DNA of 64,000 bases from Rhodovulum visakhapatnamense. GTDB taxonomy: Bacteria; Pseudomonadota; Alphaproteobacteria; Rhodobacterales; Rhodobacteraceae. Under the pieces are notes generated by a model that had not been told where the DNA came from, did not search any database, and saw only the letters and a list, made by a program, of their open reading frames with translations. The stretch spans positions 124,001 to 188,000 of the forward strand of contig NZ_SOEB01000005.1 of the NCBI RefSeq assembly GCF_004365965.1. The letters run 5' to 3'. Shown piece after piece: positions 1-9,222 of the stretch (within the stretch, counting starts at the first letter, position 1; every line of letters starts with the position of its first letter). The translations under genes and the position numbers were made by a program.

Positions 1-2545
1 TTGGGCGGCGGGCTGCCCCCAAAGCCAGCTGCGCGGCGGCCAGTCGCGCAACCGGCACCCGGAACGGCGAGCACGAAACATAGTCGAATCCGGCGGTCCG
101 GCAGAAGGCAATCGAATCTGCGTTGCCGCCATGTTCGCCGCAGATCGACAGCACGATTCCGGGCCGGGCCTTCCGGCCGCGTTCGGCGCCGATGCTCAGC
201 AATTCGCCGACCCCTTCGGTATCGAGCACGTGGAACGGGTCCTCGGCAAACACGCCCTGCTTGACATAGGACCCCATGAAGCGCCCGGCATCGTCGCGCG
301 ACAGCCCATAGGTCATCTGCGTCAGATCGTTGGTGCCGAAGCTGAGGAAGGCCGCATGCTGGGCGATGTCGCCCGCCCGAAGCGCGGCCCTCGGCGTCTC
401 GACCATCACGCCAAGACGAAAGGCGAAATCCACCCCCCGTTCGGTACGCACTGCGGCGGCCAGCGAGTCGATGCGGGTCTTGACCAGTTCGACCTCGCGC
501 ATCGCCGAAACCAGCGGGATCATGATCTCGGGCACGATGGACTGGCCCTTGCGCCGGGCCTCGATCGTGGCCTCGAAGATCGCCCTGGCCTGCATATCGT
601 AGATCTCCGGCACGGCGATCCCAAGCCTGACCCCCCGCATCCCCAGCATCGGGTTGAATTCGGACAAGGCCTGAACCCGCCGGGTCACGTCGGACAGCGG
701 CAGGTCCAGCGCTTCGGCCAGTTCCCGGATGCCCTCGCGCGATTGCGGCAAAAACTCGTGCAACGGCGGGTCGAACAGCCGGATGCAGACCGGAAGCCCC
801 TGCATGATCTCGAAAAGCCGGATGAAATCGCTGCGCTGCATCGGCAGCAGGCGCTCCAGCACGGTGCCCCGGTCCTCAGGTCCGGCGGCAAAGATCATCT
901 CATGCATGACCGTCAGTCGGTCATGTTCGAAAAACATATGTTCGGTGCGGCAAAGCCCGATCCCGTCCGCCCCGAACCGGCGCGCGGTCTCGGCATCGGC
1001 GGGGGTGTCGGCATTGGCACGGACGCCGATGTCGCAGGCCGCTTCGGCCCAGCCCATCAGCGCATGGAACGCATCGTCAAGCGCGGGCGGCAGCATCTTG
1101 GCCTCCCCCAGCAGCGCCTGCCCGTTGGTGCCGTCAAGCGTGACGACATCGCCCTCATGCAGCTTGCGCCCGTCCGAGGTGATCAGCACGCCGTCACGGC
1201 GGTTCAGCCGCATATCCGACACGCCGACGACGCAGGGAACACCCAGCCCGCGCGCGATCACCGCCGCGTGGCTGGTCATGCCGCCCCGTTCGGTCATCAC
1301 GCCCGCCGCCACATGCATGCCGCGAATGTCTTCGGGCGTGGTCTCGCGCCGCACCAGAATGCAGGCCTCGCCCCGCGCCGCGCTGGCCTGCGCCGCGGCC
1401 GACCCGAACACAAGCCGTCCCACCGCCGCGCCGGGGCTGGCGGCGATGCCCTGCGCGATCACCGGCCGCCGCCCGGTCGGATCGACCTGGCTGTGCAGAA
1501 GTTCGCTGACCGCGCGCGGCTCGATCCGGGCCAGCGCCTCTTCACGGGCGATGATCCCCTCATCGGCCAGCATCACCGCGATCCGCACCGCGCTGCGGGC
1601 ACTGCGCTGCACCCGCACCGCGTCCAGAACCCAGAGCCGCCCGGCCTCGATGGTGAATTCGATCTGCATCTCTTCGCGGAGATTGATCCGGCAGGTCTCG
1701 CCGAACCGTTTGAGCCGCGCGAAAAGATCGGGGCAGCGATCCTCCAGCGCCGGACCGCGCGGATCGCGGGTCAGAAACAGCGCCTGTTTCTGGCGGCTGA
1801 CCGCATCGCGGCCCTGGCTTTGGCCCAGATACCGCCCGGTGATGCGCCGCTGTCCGGTGGTCCCGTCGACGAACTGGATCACCCCCGAGCCGCTTTCCTC
1901 GGGTCCGAGGCCCAGCGCCATCTGCTGCACCACAAGCCCCAGCCCGGCCTCGGCCGGTGCGCCCTTGGCCTGCCGCAAAAGCCGCGCCGTGGTCCCCTCC
2001 CAGGCCCGTGCCATGGATCGCAGGACTTCCTGCAACTGCCGCGCGGGATCCTGCGGAAACGGCTCTTCGGCCTCTTCGGCATAGGCCTCGAGGGCGGCGC
2101 GCAAGGTTTCGCCCGCATAGCCCTCGGCCTCGAAGAGATCGGGGTCGAGCCGCGCCACATGGACCGCATAGGCCTGGATGAAGCGCAGATACAGCGCGTT
2201 GGCCGCAGCCTCGCCATGGGTCTCGCACAGAGCCGTATGGCGTGCGTCGTTCATGCCGATATTGAGGATCGAGGCCGGTCCTCCCCAGTCGGGGTCCTGC
2301 GAGCTGGGCCGGACCGAAATCAGGGGCGCCGCGCCGAAAACCGCCAGAAGGGCCTCGGTATCGGGCATCTGGCCCAGCGCGATGCGGTGCACGGCCTCGA
2401 AGGACAGGGCGACGGTCCGCGGCACCGGCAGGTCGATGCGGATCAGGCGTTGCAGGCATTTCGCCCGCCCGCCATGGCGGTCCGCGGCGATGGCCGCGTC
2501 CGGCGTTATCTCGGTAAAGTCAACGATATCCGTGAGTTTCCGCAC
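1..2545 (-). CDS. Pyruvate,phosphate dikinase-like protein (3' end outside window)
   Basis: PEP-utilising enzyme of the PPDK family, which interconverts pyruvate, ATP and phosphate with PEP, AMP and pyrophosphate. About 848 codons are visible and the frame is still open at base 1. The swivelling phosphohistidine domain carries GGMTSHAAVIARGLG with the catalytic His near residue 426. The C-terminal TIM barrel has GIGLCRTEHMFF, FGTNDLTQMTYG and CGEHGG with the catalytic Cys. The N-terminal ATP-grasp part is shortened and diverged: the usual SGA..SMPGMMDT segment reads PSSQDPDWGGPASI. I chose the GTG start at 2545 because GAAGGA lies 7 bases upstream and no ATG exists in frame before the upstream stop. 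It follows glyS by 74 bases. I am sure of the family, less sure that it is an active canonical PPDK. Confidence 0.85.
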   Translation of the reverse strand, partial: MRKLTDIVDFTEITPDAAIAADRHGGRAKCLQRLIRIDLPVPRTVALSFEAVHRIALGQMPDTEALLAVFGAAPLISVRPSSQDPDWGGPASILNIGMNDARHTALCETHGEAAANALYLRFIQAYAVHVARLDPDLFEAEGYAGETLRAALEAYAEEAEEPFPQDPARQLQEVLRSMARAWEGTTARLLRQAKGAPAEAGLGLVVQQMALGLGPEESGSGVIQFVDGTTGQRRITGRYLGQSQGRDAVSRQKQALFLTRDPRGPALEDRCPDLFARLKRFGETCRINLREEMQIEFTIEAGRLWVLDAVRVQRSARSAVRIAVMLADEGIIAREEALARIEPRAVSELLHSQVDPTGRRPVIAQGIAASPGAAVGRLVFGSAAAQASAARGEACILVRRETTPEDIRGMHVAAGVMTERGGMTSHAAVIARGLGVPCVVGVSDMRLNRRDGVLITSDGRKLHEGDVVTLDGTNGQALLGEAKMLPPALDDAFHALMGWAEAACDIGVRANADTPADAETARRFGADGIGLCRTEHMFFEHDRLTVMHEMIFAAGPEDRGTVLERLLPMQRSDFIRLFEIMQGLPVCIRLFDPPLHEFLPQSREGIRELAEALDLPLSDVTRRVQALSEFNPMLGMRGVRLGIAVPEIYDMQARAIFEATIEARRKGQSIVPEIMIPLVSAMREVELVKTRIDSLAAAVRTERGVDFAFRLGVMVETPRAALRAGDIAQHAAFLSFGTNDLTQMTYGLSRDDAGRFMGSYVKQGVFAEDPFHVLDTEGVGELLSIGAERGRKARPGIVLSICGEHGGNADSIAFCRTAGFDYVSCSPFRVPVARLAAAQLALGAARRP

Positions 2546-2562
2546 CGCAGCATCCTTCGCCC

Positions 2563-2574
2563 ATGCTGCAGCAT
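2563..2574. promoter_or_regulatory. Perfect 12-bp palindrome upstream of the PPDK-like gene
   Basis: ATGCTGCAGCAT lies 18 bases before the GTG start of the PPDK-like gene. It has the same half-site (ATGCTGC/GCAGCAT) as the PhaR-type boxes in front of phaP at 33.7 kb, but overlapped rather than spaced by three bases. It may be a regulator site or chance; the missing spacer makes PhaR binding doubtful. Confidence 0.25.
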
Positions 2575-2619
2575 ACGCCGATGGCGGAATCTGACAAGCA
2601 AAGCGTCACGCTGCGGCGT

Positions 2620-4782
2620 TCAGCCGTCGATGCGGGTCAGATCCGCCACGCTGCCGCAGGTCGCGCGGATGCGATGCAGCAGATTGAGCCGGTTGCGACG
2701 GATGATCTCATTGTCGGAATTGACCTGAACCGCCTCGAAGAAGGCGTCGATCGGAGCCCGAAGTGCGGCCATGGCGGCCATGGCTTTCGCGAAATCCTCG
2801 GCCTCCATCGCCGGGCCGATGGCCGCCTCGGCCGCGTCGAGCGCGTCGAACAGCGCGGCTTCGGCCGGGTCGTCGGCGAATTTCCGGTCGGCCCCGAACG
2901 AGTATTCGACCCTGTCCTTTTCCTCGGCCTGGGTCAGGATGTTGTTGGCGCGCTTGAAGCCCTGCACGAGGTTCTCGCCATCCTCGGTCGTCAGTACCGC
3001 GTTCAACGACTGCGCGCGATTCACCAGCAGCGTGAGGTCGTCGTTGCAGGGCATCGCAAGGCATGCGTCGATCACGTCGTGCCGAATGCCCTCCGCCCGC
3101 AGGTGCACCTTGAGACGATCGTGGAAGAAGGAGAGCAGGTCGGCGGACTTGGCTTGAGCTAGCCCCAAAAAATCGCCCTTATTTTTATTCAGCAGGGCTG
3201 CGAACAAAGCCGATTGAAACTCTGGACGTTCCTGATCGGTTGCTTCCATGATCATACGAGCTTGGAATATTGCAGTCACTGACGTGTTCAAAGCCACTCT
3301 AAGCCCATTCACCAGCACCAACCTGATCACCCCCAGCGCCGCACGGCGGAGCGCGAAGGGGTCCTTGGACCCGGTGGGTGTCTCGTCGATGGCCCAGAAG
3401 CCGGTCAGCGTGTCCAGCTTGTCGGCCAGCGCCACCGCGACCGACACCGGCGCGGTCGGGACCTCGTCGGACGGGCCAAGCGGCTTGTAATGCAGCGCAC
3501 AGGCCTCGGCGACCTCGGCGGGCAGGCCCGCGGCCGCCGCGTAATAACGGCCCATCAGGCCCTGAAGCTCGGGGAATTCATAGACCATCTGCGAGGCCAG
3601 ATCGAGCTTGGCGACCTTTGCGGCCTGCTCGGCCAGATCGGGATCGGCGCCCACCATCGGCGCGATCTCGCGGGCCAAGGCCGCGATCCGCGCGATCCGG
3701 TCGGCCTGGCTCCCAAGCGCGCTCTGGAAGGTCACATGGGTCAGCGCGTCGCGCCAGTCTTCCATGCCGGCCTTCGCCACGGCAAGGTCGTTGCCCCAGA
3801 AGAAGGCCGCGTCCGACAAGCGCGCGGATAGCACTTTTCCGTTGCCCTTGAGGATGGTTTCGCCGTTATCGGCGGTTTCCCGGTTCGCGACTGTCACAAA
3901 TCGAACAATCCGCCCCGTCTTCGGATCCTTGACCGAGAAGAACTTCTGGTGCTCCTTCATCGAGGTCTGCAGCACCTCGGGCGGCAGGTCCAGGAAGGCC
4001 TCGCCGATGGCGCCCATCAGCACCACGGGCCATTCCACCAGCCCCGCGACCTCGGTCAGAAGGCCCTTGTCCTCGACCACCTCAAGACCTTGCGCAAAGG
4101 CCGCATTGGTGGCGTCATGCCAGATCTGTTCGGCGCGTTCGTCCTGGTCGAGCATCACCCTGGCGCGCTTGAGCCTGACCGCGTAATCCTCGAAGCCCGT
4201 CACCCGGAACGGCTCGGGCGCCATGAAGCGGTGGCCGCGGGTGGTATCGCCCGCGCGGATGCCGTCGATGTCGAGCGGCACCACCTCTGCCCCGGCCTCG
4301 GTCGTCAGCAGGCAAAGGATCGACTGCAGCGGCCGAACCCAGCGCAGGCTGCCCGCGCCCCAGCGCATGGATTTGGGCCAGGGGAAGCTGCGGATCACGC
4401 CCTCCAGCACCTCGGCCACGATCTCGGCCGCGTCCCGGCCGGGCTTGTCGATCACCGCGATCCAGACCTGACCCTTCTTGTCGTCGCGGGCCTCAAGCTG
4501 ATCTTTCGTCAGCCCGGTCGAGCGCAGGAAGCCCTCAAGCGCCTTTTCCGGCGCATCGACGCGGGGGCCCTTGCGCTCTTCCTTCAGGTCGGGGCTGCGG
4601 GCCGAAAGCCCTTCGATGGCCAGCACCAGACGGCGCGGCGTCGACCAGGCGCGGGCATGGCCATAGGTCAGCCCCGCCTCGACCAGACCGTCGGTCACCC
4701 GCTGGCGCAGCGCCTCGCGTGCCCCGGCCTGCATGCGCGCCGGAATTTCCTCGGAGAAAAGTTCGATCAGAAGGTCGGGCAT
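2620..4782 (-). CDS. glyS: Glycine--tRNA ligase beta subunit
   Basis: 720-residue beta subunit of the heterotetrameric (alpha2beta2) bacterial glycyl-tRNA synthetase, which charges tRNA-Gly in the cytoplasm together with GlyQ. The N-terminus has the family signature LLIELFSEEIPARM, and the C-terminus is the helical tRNA-binding region ending LLHRIRATCGSV. Length is normal. It starts 9 bases after glyQ, so the two are an operon. A stretch of about 160 bases (near 3150-3312, residues around 490-545) uses A/T-rich codons and is about 46 percent GC, unlike the rest of the gene; the reading frame stays open through it. Confidence 0.97.
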   Translation of the reverse strand: MPDLLIELFSEEIPARMQAGAREALRQRVTDGLVEAGLTYGHARAWSTPRRLVLAIEGLSARSPDLKEERKGPRVDAPEKALEGFLRSTGLTKDQLEARDDKKGQVWIAVIDKPGRDAAEIVAEVLEGVIRSFPWPKSMRWGAGSLRWVRPLQSILCLLTTEAGAEVVPLDIDGIRAGDTTRGHRFMAPEPFRVTGFEDYAVRLKRARVMLDQDERAEQIWHDATNAAFAQGLEVVEDKGLLTEVAGLVEWPVVLMGAIGEAFLDLPPEVLQTSMKEHQKFFSVKDPKTGRIVRFVTVANRETADNGETILKGNGKVLSARLSDAAFFWGNDLAVAKAGMEDWRDALTHVTFQSALGSQADRIARIAALAREIAPMVGADPDLAEQAAKVAKLDLASQMVYEFPELQGLMGRYYAAAAGLPAEVAEACALHYKPLGPSDEVPTAPVSVAVALADKLDTLTGFWAIDETPTGSKDPFALRRAALGVIRLVLVNGLRVALNTSVTAIFQARMIMEATDQERPEFQSALFAALLNKNKGDFLGLAQAKSADLLSFFHDRLKVHLRAEGIRHDVIDACLAMPCNDDLTLLVNRAQSLNAVLTTEDGENLVQGFKRANNILTQAEEKDRVEYSFGADRKFADDPAEAALFDALDAAEAAIGPAMEAEDFAKAMAAMAALRAPIDAFFEAVQVNSDNEIIRRNRLNLLHRIRATCGSVADLTRIDG

Positions 4783-4791
4783 GGGGCGTCT

Positions 4792-5736
4792 CTAGTTCGC
4801 GGCCTCGGGCGCATTGCCCGTCCAGCCGCCGGCTTTCGTTTCGACGAAGGCGTCGGCGCAGCGCTTGGCCAGCGCCCGCACCCGCCCGATATAGGCCTGC
4901 CGCTCGGTGACCGAGATCACGCCGCGCGCGTCCAGCAGGTTGAAGAAATGGCTGGCCTTGATGCACTGGTCATAGGCCGGATGGACCATGACGATGCGCT
5001 TGCCGCTGCGCGGGTCCTCGGCCGGCTGATCGAGGATGCGGGCGCATTCGGCCTCGGCCGCCTCGAAGAACTGCAGAAGCTTGTCGGTGTCGGCCACGTC
5101 AAAGTTCCAGCGGCTGTATTCTTCCTCGGTCTGCCGGAACACGTCGCCATATTTCAGCGCGATCGGCGCATCGGGGTCGTTGAAGGGCATATCCATCACA
5201 TGGTCGATGCCCAGCACATACATCGCCAGCCGCTCCAGCCCGTAGGTCAGCTCGCCCGAGACCGGATGGCAGTCATGGCCGCCGACCTGCTGGAAATAGG
5301 TGAACTGGCTGACTTCCATGCCGTCGCACCAGACCTCCCAGCCCAGCCCCCAGGCGCCCAGCGTCGGGCTTTCCCAGTCATCCTCGACGAAGCGGATGTC
5401 GTGATAGTCGAAATCGATGCCGATGGCGGCCAGCGATCCCAGATACAGTTCCTGCAGGTCCGGCGGGCTGGGTTTGATCAGCACCTGATACTGGTAGTAA
5501 TGCTGCATCCGGTTGGGGTTCTCGCCATAGCGCCCGTCGGTCGGCCGCCGCGAGGGCTGGACATAGGCCGCCGCCCAGGGCCGCGTCCCGAGCGAGCGCA
5601 GCGTGGTCGCCGGATGGAAGGTGCCCGCGCCGACTTCCATGTCGTAAGGCTGCAGGATCGCGCAGCCCTTGGACGCCCAGTAGGTCTGGAGCCTGAGGAT
5701 GATTTCCTGGAAACTGCGCGGTTTGCCGTCGCTCAT
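4792..5736 (-). CDS. glyQ: Glycine--tRNA ligase alpha subunit
   Basis: 314-residue class II aminoacyl-tRNA synthetase alpha subunit that forms the glycyl-adenylate and works with GlyS. Conserved family segments are clear: [18 protein letters not shown] at the N-terminus, [15 protein letters not shown], the [15 protein letters not shown] block and [15 protein letters not shown]. It is the first gene of the glyQ-glyS unit, with its promoter in the 182-base gap shared with the divergent gene at 5919. Nothing unusual in the protein. Confidence 0.97.
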   Translation of the reverse strand: MSDGKPRSFQEIILRLQTYWASKGCAILQPYDMEVGAGTFHPATTLRSLGTRPWAAAYVQPSRRPTDGRYGENPNRMQHYYQYQVLIKPSPPDLQELYLGSLAAIGIDFDYHDIRFVEDDWESPTLGAWGLGWEVWCDGMEVSQFTYFQQVGGHDCHPVSGELTYGLERLAMYVLGIDHVMDMPFNDPDAPIALKYGDVFRQTEEEYSRWNFDVADTDKLLQFFEAAEAECARILDQPAEDPRSGKRIVMVHPAYDQCIKASHFFNLLDARGVISVTERQAYIGRVRALAKRCADAFVETKAGGWTGNAPEAAN

Positions 5737-5918
5737 GTCGCCCTAAATCCCCTGTGCCGGTGGATGACTGCGCCTCAATAGGCAAGCGATGCAACAGGGT
5801 CAATCAACCCGACACGAAAGGGGCTTGTTAGACGTGCATTAAACCCGGTTCCTGCTAGGGTCGCGACAGATTCGCCGCAGGGGCGATAGCAAAATACACG
5901 ACAAGGTTTACAGGACTG

Positions 5919-7658
5919 ATGAGAATTTTCGCAACGATCGCCTTCGTGCTGCTGGCGGCGCTGCCTGCCGCCGCGCAGGATCGCGCCTGGGTGCAGGTCG
6001 AGGCCCATCCGACGCTGGGCGAAGCCGAAGAGCGTGCCCGGGCCTATGCGGCCATCCTGCCCGATGTCGGGGCCTACCGTCTGAATTCGGGCTGGTACAC
6101 CATTGCCGTGGGCCCCTTCTCCTCTGCCGTGGCCGAGGCCGAACTGGCGCGCTTCAAGGCTGGCGGGCTGGTGCCGACCGATACCTTCATCGCCGACGGC
6201 GCCAATTACGAACGGCGCGTCTGGCCGGTCGGCGCCGAGGCCGGCACGCCATCGACCGACGCCCCGGCGACCGAAGCGGCGGCCCCCGCCGCGGCCGAAC
6301 CACAGCCGGTGGCGATGCCCGAGCTTCCCGACGAGACCCCGTTCGAGGCCCGCCAGTCCGAGGCGCGGCTCGACACCCAGGGCCGGATGGAGATCCAGAC
6401 CGCGCTGAAATGGGAAGGGTTCTACACCTCGACCATCGACGCCGCCTTCGGCCCCGGCACGCGCAACGCCATGGCCAGTTGGCAGACCGCGCGGGGCTAT
6501 GAGGCGACCGGCGTTCTGACCTCGCGCCAGCGGGCCGAACTGGTCGGCGGCTATCAGGCACAGATCGCGCGTCTGGGGATGACCCCGGTCGACGAGCCCG
6601 AGGCCGGCATTCGCCTCGAGATGCCGATGGGCCTGGTGCAGTTCGACCGCTACGAACCGCCCTTCGTGCATTACGCAAGCCGCGGCGACAGCGGGGTGAA
6701 GGCGCTTCTGATCAGCGAGCGGGGCGATCAGTCGACGCTTTACGGGCTTTACGACATCATGCAGACGCTGGAGATCGTGCCGCTGGAAGGCGCGCGCGAA
6801 CGCAACTCGCAGAACTTCACCCTGACCGGACGCAACGACCGGCTGGAATCCTACAGCTACGCGGTGCTGACCGGCGGGATGATCAAGGGCTTTTCGCTGA
6901 TCTGGACCCCGTCCGAGGATTCGCGGCTGATGCAGCGCGCGGTCGCGATGATGAAGGACAGCCTCGAATCCGTGCCGAACGTCGCCCTCGATGAGACGCT
7001 GGGCGAAGCCACGCCAGAGCAGCGCGCCGACATGCTGTCGGGGCTCGACGTGCGCAAGCCCGATGCGACCCATTCGGGGTTCTTCGTCGATCCCGAAGGC
7101 ACGGTCCTGACCACGACCAACGGGCTCGACGCCTGCCGCCGGATCACCATCGGCCCGGAACTGGAAATGCGGCTGGCGGCGACCGACCCGGCCCAGGGCC
7201 TGGCCCTGCTGACTCCGACGCGGACGCTGGCCCCCATCGGCTTTGCGGAATTCGCGCCAGGCGTGCCGCGGCTGCGGTCGGACGTCGCGGTTGCGGGCTT
7301 TTCCTATGGCGAGGTGCTGGACCTGCCGGTGCTGACCTTCGGCGTGCTGGCCGATCTCAGGGGCCTCGGCGGCGAAGAGACGGTCGACCGGCTGGAAATC
7401 GACGCGCTGCCCGGCGACACCGGCGGCCCGGTGCTTGATGCGTCCGGCGCGGTTCTGGGCGTGCTTCTGGCCCCGGCCGGGGGCGCGCGCCAGTTGCCCG
7501 ACTCGGTGCGTTACGCAGCCGATGCGGCGGCGGTGGGCGCGTTCCTGTCGGCCAACGGAGTCGATCCGCGGGCCTCGGCCGCGACCGGCGCGCTGCCGCC
7601 CGCCGTTCTGTCGCGCCGCGCGGCCGACATGACCGTTCCGGTGTCCTGCTGGAACTGA
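5919..7658 (+). CDS. Secreted SPOR/peptidoglycan-binding protein with degenerate trypsin-like domain
   Basis: 579-residue exported protein. Residues 1-20 form a signal peptide (cleavage after AAAQ). Residues about 23-95 look like a SPOR-type domain (WYTIAVGPFSSAVAEAE), followed by an Ala/Pro-rich linker at 100-140 and a PG_binding_1 domain at about 150-212 (FGPGTRNAMASWQ). Residues 215-360 are an unrecognised domain, and 385-545 are a trypsin/Deg-like fold. All three expected catalytic positions are altered by my alignment: His to Asn401 (TTTNGLDAC), Asp to Gly427 (DPAQGLALL) and Ser to Thr501 (GDTGGPV). It is therefore probably a non-catalytic cell-wall protein in the periplasm. It stands alone, divergent from glyQ, with AGGA 5 bases before the start. 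Confidence 0.8.
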   Translation: MRIFATIAFVLLAALPAAAQDRAWVQVEAHPTLGEAEERARAYAAILPDVGAYRLNSGWYTIAVGPFSSAVAEAELARFKAGGLVPTDTFIADGANYERRVWPVGAEAGTPSTDAPATEAAAPAAAEPQPVAMPELPDETPFEARQSEARLDTQGRMEIQTALKWEGFYTSTIDAAFGPGTRNAMASWQTARGYEATGVLTSRQRAELVGGYQAQIARLGMTPVDEPEAGIRLEMPMGLVQFDRYEPPFVHYASRGDSGVKALLISERGDQSTLYGLYDIMQTLEIVPLEGARERNSQNFTLTGRNDRLESYSYAVLTGGMIKGFSLIWTPSEDSRLMQRAVAMMKDSLESVPNVALDETLGEATPEQRADMLSGLDVRKPDATHSGFFVDPEGTVLTTTNGLDACRRITIGPELEMRLAATDPAQGLALLTPTRTLAPIGFAEFAPGVPRLRSDVAVAGFSYGEVLDLPVLTFGVLADLRGLGGEETVDRLEIDALPGDTGGPVLDASGAVLGVLLAPAGGARQLPDSVRYAADAAAVGAFLSANGVDPRASAATGALPPAVLSRRAADMTVPVSCWN

Positions 7659-7731
7659 ACCATTGCCCGGGGCGCTGACATCCGTCGGTGCCCCGGCCCG
7701 GCCCCTTCTGGCGCCCTTCCGGCCTGGCCGC

Positions 7732-9216
7732 TCAGGCCCGCCAGAACTGCACGGTGAAGATCGCGAAGACCACCAGCAGTTCCAGCCGCCCCACGAACAT
7801 CGCCATCGACAGGATCCACTTGGCGATATCGTTCAGCCCCGCGAAATTGCCCGACGGCCCGATCTGATCGCCCAGCCCCGGCCCGATATTGCCCAGCGTC
7901 GTGGCGGCCCCCGACAGGGCCGTCGTTGCATCGAGCCCGGTGGCGCCCAGCAGGACCGACACGATGCCCAGCGCCACCACGAAATAGACGAAGAAGGACA
8001 TGACCGAGGACAGAACGTCTTCGTCGACCCGCCGCCCGTCATAGCGCGGCTGGAAGATCCCGTGTGGCGCGTAGATCGACTTGATCTGCACCCGGATCGC
8101 CGAAAACAGCAACTGATAGCGGAAGATCTTGATCGAACAGGCGGTCGAGCCCGCACAGCCGCCGATCAGCCCGATGAAGAAGAACAGGATCACCGGCAGC
8201 GCCCCCCAAAGCTGGTAATCGGTGCTGGCGAACCCGGTGCCCGAGATGATCGAAGTGACGTTGAAGACGCCCTCGCGGAAGGCGTGTTCGTAATGGTCGC
8301 CATTGGCAAAGACCCGGAACGCGGCGATGATCAGCACGAAGGCCGCAATCACCGAGAGATAGGTCCAGATCTGGCTGTCGCGCAGGATCGGCCGCGCCTG
8401 CCCGGCCAGAAGCTGCACGTAGCGCACGAAGGGCAGGCTCGCCAGCACCATGAAGACCGAGGCCACGTATTCGGGCACCCCCTGATACAGCCCGAACGAC
8501 GCGTCATGGGTCGAGAAGCCACCGGTCGACACCGTGGTCAGCGCATGGTTCAGCGCGTCGAAAAGCGGCATGCCCACGGCGGTGAAACACAGCATGCAGG
8601 CGATCGTCAGGAAGAGGTAGATCCCCGAGATCTGCGCCGCAATCTCGACCGCGCGCGGCAGCACCTTGCCGCCGGTCTCGAAGGCCTCGGACCGGAAGAT
8701 CTGCATGCCGCCGACCTTGAGTTCGGGCAGGAAGACCATGGCAACCACGATAATCCCGATGCCCCCGAACCATTGCAGCATCGAGCGCCACATCAGCGTG
8801 CCCCGGGGGAGCGCGTCGAGCCCGGTGAAGACGGTGGCCCCGGTGGTGGTCAGCCCCGACATCGCCTCGAAGAAGGCATCGACCGGACGGGCCTCGGGCA
8901 GGCCCAGCACGAAGGGAAGGCCCGCGAAGACGGGCAGCGCCAGCCAGACCGCCGACGTCAGCAGAAAGGTCTGCCGGATCGACAGCCCGCCATCCGACCC
9001 GCTGGCGCAGGCCAGCGCCACCATCGCGCCGGTCAGCCCGGTCACCAGCGCCGATTCCAGAAAGGCGGACCAGTTGGGGTTGCCGTCCCAGAGATCGACC
9101 CCCATCGGGATCAGCATCGTGACACCGAGCACGGCCACGAGCAGACCGATCACATATCCGACAGGGCGCAGGTCCAGCATGAGCGCAGGCTTGGCGGCGC
9201 GGCCCCGGCCTGTCAA
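7732..9216 (-). CDS. trkH: TrkH-family potassium uptake membrane protein
   Basis: 494-residue inner-membrane K+ translocating subunit of a Trk/Ktr-type system. Four pore-loop repeats typical of the SKT superfamily are present: SGLTTTGAT, STGGFSTHD, ISGTGFAST and NIGPGLG, each between paired membrane helices. Length fits the TrkH family. No trkA gene is in the window, so the cytoplasmic NAD-binding partner must be elsewhere. It begins 6 bases after folE2 stops, so it is probably co-transcribed with folE2. Confidence 0.93.
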   Translation of the reverse strand: MTGRGRAAKPALMLDLRPVGYVIGLLVAVLGVTMLIPMGVDLWDGNPNWSAFLESALVTGLTGAMVALACASGSDGGLSIRQTFLLTSAVWLALPVFAGLPFVLGLPEARPVDAFFEAMSGLTTTGATVFTGLDALPRGTLMWRSMLQWFGGIGIIVVAMVFLPELKVGGMQIFRSEAFETGGKVLPRAVEIAAQISGIYLFLTIACMLCFTAVGMPLFDALNHALTTVSTGGFSTHDASFGLYQGVPEYVASVFMVLASLPFVRYVQLLAGQARPILRDSQIWTYLSVIAAFVLIIAAFRVFANGDHYEHAFREGVFNVTSIISGTGFASTDYQLWGALPVILFFFIGLIGGCAGSTACSIKIFRYQLLFSAIRVQIKSIYAPHGIFQPRYDGRRVDEDVLSSVMSFFVYFVVALGIVSVLLGATGLDATTALSGAATTLGNIGPGLGDQIGPSGNFAGLNDIAKWILSMAMFVGRLELLVVFAIFTVQFWRA

Positions 9217-9222
9217 GCGCAG

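Noticed and set aside
131-2728. 865-codon open frame on the plus strand
   Set aside because: It is antisense to the PPDK-like gene; the translation is His/Arg/Gly/Pro-rich without domains, an effect of high GC at third positions.
3949-5781. 610-codon plus-strand open frame over glyS/glyQ
   Set aside because: Antisense shadow of two well-conserved synthetase genes; no domain visible.
7658-7732. Terminator between the pseudoprotease gene and trkH
   Set aside because: GGGGCGC and GTGCCCC can pair imperfectly, but there is no T-run and the stem is interrupted.
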